This document shows, in pieces, positions 59,291 through 64,000 of a stretch of DNA of 64,000 bases. The first letter of the stretch is position 1. Every line of letters starts with the position of its first letter. The notes beneath the pieces were generated by a model. That model did not search any database and was not told the origin of the DNA. It was given only the letters and a program-made list of their open reading frames with translations. The stretch comes from Paraburkholderia sp. BL9I2N2 (lineage in GTDB: Bacteria; Pseudomonadota; Gammaproteobacteria; Burkholderiales; Burkholderiaceae): NCBI RefSeq assembly GCF_004339745.1, contig NZ_SMGP01000002.1, forward strand, positions 124,001 through 188,000, written 5' to 3'. Position numbers and translations under genes: made by a program.

Positions 59291-60652
59291 ATGGCTCAAC
59301 TTAAAGTGTCGATGCCGGCCAGCCGCATCGATGTTCGGCAGGAACTGGAGGAGGCGCGCCTCGGCCGCTTCCACATTCGTCTGGGTATCCTGATCTCGCT
59401 GATCCTGTTGTTCGACGGCTACGATCTGTACAACTCGGCGTATATCGTTCACTACGTCACCGGACCGTGGGGCCTGTCGCCGGTGCGTATCGGCGTGATG
59501 CTGTCGAGCGGGCTTGCCGGGTTCGCCGCCGGGTCGGCCGTCAGCGGGCTGCTCGGCGACCGCTTCGGGCGCCGCAAGATCCTGCTGCTCGGCTGCTGGG
59601 GCTCCGGTGTGATGAGTCTCGCGATCGCGCTGTTCGCGCACAATCTCGCGTCGTACATCGCACTGCGTGTGACGATGGGGCTGGCACTCGGCCTGCTGAT
59701 GCCGCTCGCCGTCACCTATATCAACGAGATCGCGCCGACACGCTCGTCCAACGTCTTCACGATCGTGTTCTTCTCGCTCGGGTGGGTGAGCGGATCGTCG
59801 TCTGCGGGGCTGATCGCGGCCTGGCTCACGCCGCATTACGGATGGCAGAGCCTTTACTACGTCGGCGGCATTGCGCTGGTGTTCGCGATGGCGATCCAGC
59901 TATGGCTGCCGGAGTCGCCGCGCTTTCTCGCCAATCGCGGCCGGTGGGACGAGTTGAAGCCGCTGCTCTACAGGTTGCGCCCGGAACGCGCCGCGGCGTA
60001 CGACATGGGCGAGTTCGCCGCGGGCGGCACGCTTTCGCACAAGAGTCCGCTCGGTCGGCTGCTGGCCCAGGATTACCGGCTGCGTACCTTGAGTTTCTGG
60101 GCCGCCGGCGCGTTGAGCCTGTTCGCCGCTTACGGTCTGTCGGGCTGGCTGCCGACCATCATGCTCAAGCGCGGCGAGAATCTGTCTTCGAGCTTCGCCT
60201 ACGGCTCGCTGTTCGCCGGCATGGCGGTGGCGGGCGGACTGATTGCCGGGTTCGCCGCCGACCGCGTCGGCGACCGCCGCAAGGTCCTCGCGCTATCGTA
60301 TCTGCTTGGCGCCGCGATGGTCGCGCTGCTGGCCTGGGCGACCGACCGCACGACCACGCTGCTTGCCGTGGCCGGCGCGGGCGCCTTCGTGGTCGGCTCG
60401 CAGATGGTGTTGAACAACCTCGTCGCGTCGGCGTATCCGACCGAAATGCGCGGCACGGGCGTCGGCGTATTCCTCGGACTATCACGCGTCGGCGCGATGT
60501 TCGGACCGGCCGTGGCCGGCCTCCTGCAGCAGTGGTCGGGCGGTCCCGGCATCATGTTCGTCGCGATCGGCGCGGCCGTGCTGATGACGGCGACCCTGGT
60601 GCTGACCGTCGGTCCGTCGCAACCGCATGCGGTCGTGACCAACGCCCATTGA
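59291..60652 (+). CDS. MFS transporter, AAHS-like
   Basis: 453 residues from the ATG at 59291 (GGAG directly upstream). Twelve hydrophobic segments; LLFDGYDLYN in helix 1, LLGDRFGRRKILL loop and LPESPRFLANRGR after helix 6. It is the second AAHS-type carrier in the cluster, 14 bases after the porin. It would bring the substrate through the inner membrane after porin passage. Confidence 0.9.
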   Translation: MAQLKVSMPASRIDVRQELEEARLGRFHIRLGILISLILLFDGYDLYNSAYIVHYVTGPWGLSPVRIGVMLSSGLAGFAAGSAVSGLLGDRFGRRKILLLGCWGSGVMSLAIALFAHNLASYIALRVTMGLALGLLMPLAVTYINEIAPTRSSNVFTIVFFSLGWVSGSSSAGLIAAWLTPHYGWQSLYYVGGIALVFAMAIQLWLPESPRFLANRGRWDELKPLLYRLRPERAAAYDMGEFAAGGTLSHKSPLGRLLAQDYRLRTLSFWAAGALSLFAAYGLSGWLPTIMLKRGENLSSSFAYGSLFAGMAVAGGLIAGFAADRVGDRRKVLALSYLLGAAMVALLAWATDRTTTLLAVAGAGAFVVGSQMVLNNLVASAYPTEMRGTGVGVFLGLSRVGAMFGPAVAGLLQQWSGGPGIMFVAIGAAVLMTATLVLTVGPSQPHAVVTNAH

Positions 60653-60677
60653 AATTTTCGCTTCTACGAGAACCGTT

Positions 60678-61667
60678 ATGTCAAGACTGTCCTTAAGCCT
60701 CGCCGTCAGTGATTACGACCATGTGCACGATCTGGTCTCCGGGCGCGTGCAGCCCGAAGGCATCGAACTGCTGCCCTCGGTCCTGAACGTCGAGGAGATT
60801 TTTTATCGCACCACGCATTTCCAGGAGTGGGACATCTCGGAGATGTCGTTCGGCAAATACTCGTCGTTGCGTTCGCAAGGCGACGATCGCCTCGTCGGCT
60901 TGCCGGTGTTTCCGTCGCGTTCGTTCCGGCAGTCGTCGCTCTACGTGCGCCGTGGCGGCGCAGTGCGACGTCCGGAGGATTTGCGCGGCAAACGCGTCGG
61001 CATTCCCGAGTGGGCGCAAACCGCGGCGATCTATTCGCGCGGCTGGATCGAACATTCGCTGGGTATTCCGCTGTCCGGGATCGAATGGGTGCAGGGCGGC
61101 GTGAACCAGGCGGGACGTAAGGAAAAGGTCGACGTGCGAGTGCCGGAAGGCGTGTCGTATCGATCGGAGCCCGGGCATTCGTTGACGTCGCTACTGCTCG
61201 ACGGCAAGATCGATGCGGTCATGAGCGCGCGTCCGCCCGAGCCGGATAGCGGCCGCGCGGACGAGATCGTGCGGCTTTACCCCGAATTCGTCGATGCGGA
61301 GCGCGCGTACTACGAGGCGACGCGGATCTTCCCGATCATGCATCTGATCGTGCTGCGCCGCGAGACTTTCGAAAAACACCGCTGGATTGCCGGCAATCTG
61401 CTGAAGGCCTTCGAGGAAGCGAAGCGCAACAGCCTGTACCGGCTGAGCGATATCACCTGCTCGCATTTTCCGCTGCCGTGGATGCCGTCGCGTGTCGCCG
61501 AAGCGCAAGCGTTGTTTGGCTCGGACATCTGGCCATATGGGCTCGAGCCTAACCGCACGACGCTCGAAGCGTTCCTCAAGTTCGGCTACGAGCAGGGCGT
61601 GTGCCATCGGCTGCTGAAGCCGGAGGAATTGTTTCCCGCTGAAACGCTCAGTGCGGTGCGCGTATGA
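60678..61667 (+). CDS. 4,5-dihydroxyphthalate decarboxylase-like protein
   Basis: 329 residues, paralogous to the 20219 protein: MSRLSLSLAVSDYDHVHDL, VFPSRSFRQSSLYV and LRGKRVGIPEWAQ match in order. There is no signal peptide. It has the binding-protein-like fold of the DHP decarboxylase family and may decarboxylate an aromatic acid in this cluster. It is 25 bases after the MFS gene and leads into the hydrolase. Confidence 0.82.
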   Translation: MSRLSLSLAVSDYDHVHDLVSGRVQPEGIELLPSVLNVEEIFYRTTHFQEWDISEMSFGKYSSLRSQGDDRLVGLPVFPSRSFRQSSLYVRRGGAVRRPEDLRGKRVGIPEWAQTAAIYSRGWIEHSLGIPLSGIEWVQGGVNQAGRKEKVDVRVPEGVSYRSEPGHSLTSLLLDGKIDAVMSARPPEPDSGRADEIVRLYPEFVDAERAYYEATRIFPIMHLIVLRRETFEKHRWIAGNLLKAFEEAKRNSLYRLSDITCSHFPLPWMPSRVAEAQALFGSDIWPYGLEPNRTTLEAFLKFGYEQGVCHRLLKPEELFPAETLSAVRV

Positions 61668-61716
61668 ACACGAAGCGCGGCAGGCAGGCGTGCCGCGACA
61701 AGAACCGGTGCGGCCG

Positions 61717-62637
61717 ATGATCACCCTGCGCAAGACGGGTAGCTTCTTCGTCGGCGGGCGGAGTGTGAGCGTGAGCGGCCGCAAGCCGTATCGGGTCACG
61801 CTCTCTTCGACATCGACGCGCGACTATGATCCGAACGGCACTTACTGGATCGAGGCGGCCTACGTGCAGTACTTCCTGCAGGCCACGCCGCGCTATCCGG
61901 TGCCGCTCGTGCTGATGCATGGCGGCGGTCTGACGGGCGCGATGTGGGAAGACACGCCCGACGGCAGGCCCGGCTGGCTCCAGCGGCTGCTGGAAGAGGG
62001 CGTGTCGGTGTACGTGGTGGATAACGTCGAACGCGGACGCGCGGGCTTCTGCGCACTCGACAATGTCTGGCCCGACCAGCCGTTGTCGCGCAGCGATGAG
62101 GAGTCCGCGAAGATCTACCGCTTCGGCTACGCTGGCCACCGTTTCCCGCTCGGCGCGCTGCGCGGTCTGTCAGCGCAAACGGTGCCGCGTTGGCCTGGCA
62201 CGATGGCGCTGCAACGGCAGGCGCTGATCGATGTAGTGGCACGCGTTGGCCCGTGCGTGCTGCTCGGCTTTAGCCAGGGTGGCGGATTCGTGTTCGACGC
62301 GGCCGATGCGGCGCGCGACCTGGTGCGCGCATGCATCGCGCTGGAACCGCACGGCGTGCCCGCGTCGTTCGATGCCGGTTTGCCGGGCACGCCGGCGCTC
62401 GTCGTGTTCGGCGACTTCATCGAAGAAGACGAAGCGTGGCGTGCCCATTCTGCTCGCGCGAACGCCTCGATGGCTGCGTGGAATGCAGCGGGCGGACGAG
62501 GCGAACGCATTGATCTGCCGATGCTCGGCATGCGCGGCAACACGCACATGATGATGATGGACACCAACAGCGACGACGTGTTTCGGATCGTGCTCGACTG
62601 GCTCGACGGTTGTGCGGGGATGCGTGTGCCTGGCTGA
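61717..62637 (+). CDS. Cytoplasmic alpha/beta hydrolase (SFFVGGR type)
   Basis: 306 residues from the ATG at 61717; GTG starts at 61651, 61690 and 61708 are in frame and cannot be excluded. Residues 9-15 are SFFVGGR as in the exported paralogue at 41152. HGGGLTGAMWEDTPDGRPGW, nucleophile S186 (GFSQGG) and RGNTHMMMMDTN follow. It has no signal peptide, unlike its paralogue. It is probably an esterase or C-C hydrolase working after uptake, and the last gene of the cluster. Confidence 0.83.
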   Translation: MITLRKTGSFFVGGRSVSVSGRKPYRVTLSSTSTRDYDPNGTYWIEAAYVQYFLQATPRYPVPLVLMHGGGLTGAMWEDTPDGRPGWLQRLLEEGVSVYVVDNVERGRAGFCALDNVWPDQPLSRSDEESAKIYRFGYAGHRFPLGALRGLSAQTVPRWPGTMALQRQALIDVVARVGPCVLLGFSQGGGFVFDAADAARDLVRACIALEPHGVPASFDAGLPGTPALVVFGDFIEEDEAWRAHSARANASMAAWNAAGGRGERIDLPMLGMRGNTHMMMMDTNSDDVFRIVLDWLDGCAGMRVPG

Positions 62638-62668
62638 TCGCGACAGGTCGTTATACCAGGGCCGCCCG

Positions 62669-64000
62669 TCAACCGATCTTCATCGGCAGGAGCACCATCC
62701 GTTTGCCTTGCGACTGTAGGCGCTTCCGGATCTCGGCCGGAGTTCGATTGTGCAGCCATGCCGACAGGTTGACCCGACTGAAGGCGAGCTTGCTGGCGAA
62801 GCACACACTGTTCGGAAACTCGTCCATGGTGGCTTCGGTAAGTCGCACAAGTCCGTCCATCGGACGCGTGACGAACTCGATCCGGCAATCGGCGGCATAC
62901 CCCTGATAGCGGCTCTGGGCCATATAGTACGCAAGCGATGACGACATCTCTTGCCGCAAATGCTCGATATGCTTCGCGTCTTCCCAGCTTTGGGCGTCCA
63001 CTTCGCCGACTGTCAGGACGATCATGTTATCGAACCGCCCCGGAAACATGCGCGCAACGCAAAGCAACGCGTGCATGCTTGTACCGCGATGCCGGTCGAC
63101 AAGCACGATCGCGGTTGACCGGGATGGGTCCGGCCTGAGCGCCGTGTCGCCATCGCCATCGACCTTGGGCGCCGCGCCGGCAAACAGGGCGTCTTCCTTC
63201 GCCAACTGCATGGAGATTTCCCTGTAGTGACGCCTGACGAGAAAACACAGCGCGATCACTACGCCTGTCACCAGCACGGTCAGCCAGCCGCCCGCCGTGA
63301 ACTTTTCGACGAGCGTCACGGCGAGCACCGTGACCGTCGTCGATAAACCGAGGACCGCCAGCGCAAAGGGCCGCAACCAGCCTCCGCGGTCGCGGCGGCT
63401 CCACCGGTAGATGCACAGGCCGAGGAACGACAGGCTGAAGGTCAGGAATACGTTGATGCTGTACAGCACCACGAGCGTGGTCACATCACCGTGCGTCCAT
63501 AGCAGGATCGCGAGATTCGCAACGCCGATGACGACGACGCCGTTCCGTCGTACCAGCCGCGTCGACAGTTGGCGGAAATAACGCGGCATCCATGAGTCCG
63601 CTGCCATGTTCGACAAGACCGTTGGTCCGTCGAGGAATCCCGCTTGCGCACCGACGAGCAGCAACCCTGCCTCTAACGCAAGCACCACAGCCAGCAGGGC
63701 GTGGCGTGCGAGCGACGAGCCCATCCCGAGATGATCGATCACGCTGCCAAACACGACAGCGTTGAGCGTTTTGCCCTCGACCGGCCTGGCGTGCCAAAGC
63801 ATGTAAAGCATGATGATGCCTCCCGCCGTGAAAGCGAGCGACGCCGCCATGGAAAACATGGTCCACTTGCCATTGCGCACGCGCGGCTCGACGATCATGT
63901 TGACGTTGTTCGACACGGCTTCAAGGCCGGTATAGGTGCCGGCTCCCAGCGAGAACGCTCGCATCAGCAACGCCGCGACCACGAGCGGGCCGAATGCATG
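62669..64000 (-). CDS. APC-superfamily permease, N-terminus outside window
   Basis: The frame is open to the window edge, so the start is missing; 443 residues remain. AGTYTGLEAVSNNVN is a family loop, and six or more hydrophobic segments lie in the first 230 visible residues. A cytosolic C-terminal domain of about 200 residues (STAIVLVDRHRGTSMHALL; LTVGEVDAQSW) follows, as in some APC permeases with USP-like tails. It transports an amino acid, polyamine or ion; the substrate is unknown. It is convergent with the hydrolase. Confidence 0.82.
   Translation of the reverse strand, partial: HAFGPLVVAALLMRAFSLGAGTYTGLEAVSNNVNMIVEPRVRNGKWTMFSMAASLAFTAGGIIMLYMLWHARPVEGKTLNAVVFGSVIDHLGMGSSLARHALLAVVLALEAGLLLVGAQAGFLDGPTVLSNMAADSWMPRYFRQLSTRLVRRNGVVVIGVANLAILLWTHGDVTTLVVLYSINVFLTFSLSFLGLCIYRWSRRDRGGWLRPFALAVLGLSTTVTVLAVTLVEKFTAGGWLTVLVTGVVIALCFLVRRHYREISMQLAKEDALFAGAAPKVDGDGDTALRPDPSRSTAIVLVDRHRGTSMHALLCVARMFPGRFDNMIVLTVGEVDAQSWEDAKHIEHLRQEMSSSLAYYMAQSRYQGYAADCRIEFVTRPMDGLVRLTEATMDEFPNSVCFASKLAFSRVNLSAWLHNRTPAEIRKRLQSQGKRMVLLPMKIG

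Noticed and set aside
1..64000. CRISPR arrays, tRNA/rRNA genes and insertion sequences
   Set aside because: I looked for regularly spaced direct repeats, cloverleaf sequences and transposase motifs and found none. The only exact tandem repeat is the two-copy one at 35235.

Overview
The window is about 64 kb of GC-rich chromosome from a beta-proteobacterium of the Burkholderia/Paraburkholderia/Caballeronia group. This is inferred from codon bias, the Burkholderia-type porins (signal peptide followed by QSSVTLYG), a DUF4148 protein, the very high density of LysR regulators, and the glycine betaine, choline sulfate and gentisate catabolic modules. I see no tRNA, rRNA, CRISPR array, insertion sequence or phage gene. 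It reads as a catabolic accessory region built from several metabolic modules, each with its own regulator.

Layout. (1) 1-10.8 kb: quaternary-ammonium catabolism. It holds the end of ETF alpha, ETF beta, the glycine betaine monooxygenase gbcA/gbcB, a betaine/choline-type binding protein, purU, a LysR regulator divergent from choline sulfatase betC, a second choline-type binding protein and a porin. (2) 10.8-16 kb: LysR/GST, a PNPOx-ferredoxin reductase-ferredoxin fusion, and a Tat-exported epoxide hydrolase. (3) 16.3-22.1 kb: a DUF6345-like protein, a KstD-like flavoprotein divergent from a 4,5-dihydroxyphthalate-decarboxylase-like protein, and a MarR regulator, with related promoter/operator elements in the intergenic regions. 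(4) 22.1-26.9 kb: a complete 3-hydroxybenzoate to gentisate to fumarate + pyruvate operon with its LysR regulator. (5) 27.2-36.5 kb: signalling, with a DUF4148 protein, a MalT-type LuxR regulator with a box array in its promoter, a FixL-like kinase, two response regulators, a MASE4-like diguanylate cyclase and two small or unknown proteins. (6) 36.5-43 kb: LysR, citryl-CoA-lyase-like protein, CoA-transferase, MFS transporter and exported hydrolase, then an SDR. (7) 43-48.3 kb: small and stand-alone genes (YkgJ-type, a 47-aa ORF, an inverted-architecture chemoreceptor, acetoacetate-decarboxylase-like, tautomerase, DUF1059, MEKHLA). (8) 48.4-62.6 kb: a large uncharacterised aromatic-type catabolic cluster with Rieske oxygenase and reductase, two AAHS-type transporters, LysR, an HTH-citrate-synthase fusion, bicupin, DHDPS-type aldolase, CMD-like protein, ornithine-cyclodeaminase-like protein, porin, DHP-decarboxylase-like protein and hydrolase. 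(9) The window ends in an APC permease that runs off the edge.

The most interesting parts are the cluster at 48-62 kb and its apparent relatives at 16-22 and 37-42 kb. They share paralogous components: two SFFVGGR hydrolases, two DHP-decarboxylase-like proteins and two citrate-synthase-fold proteins with altered catalytic residues. The HTH-citrate-synthase fusion has lost three conserved active-site residues by my alignment from memory and faces a perfect palindrome in the divergent promoter, so it may be a metabolite-sensing repressor on an enzyme fold. All functional statements rest on motif recognition and family knowledge; no database search was run.
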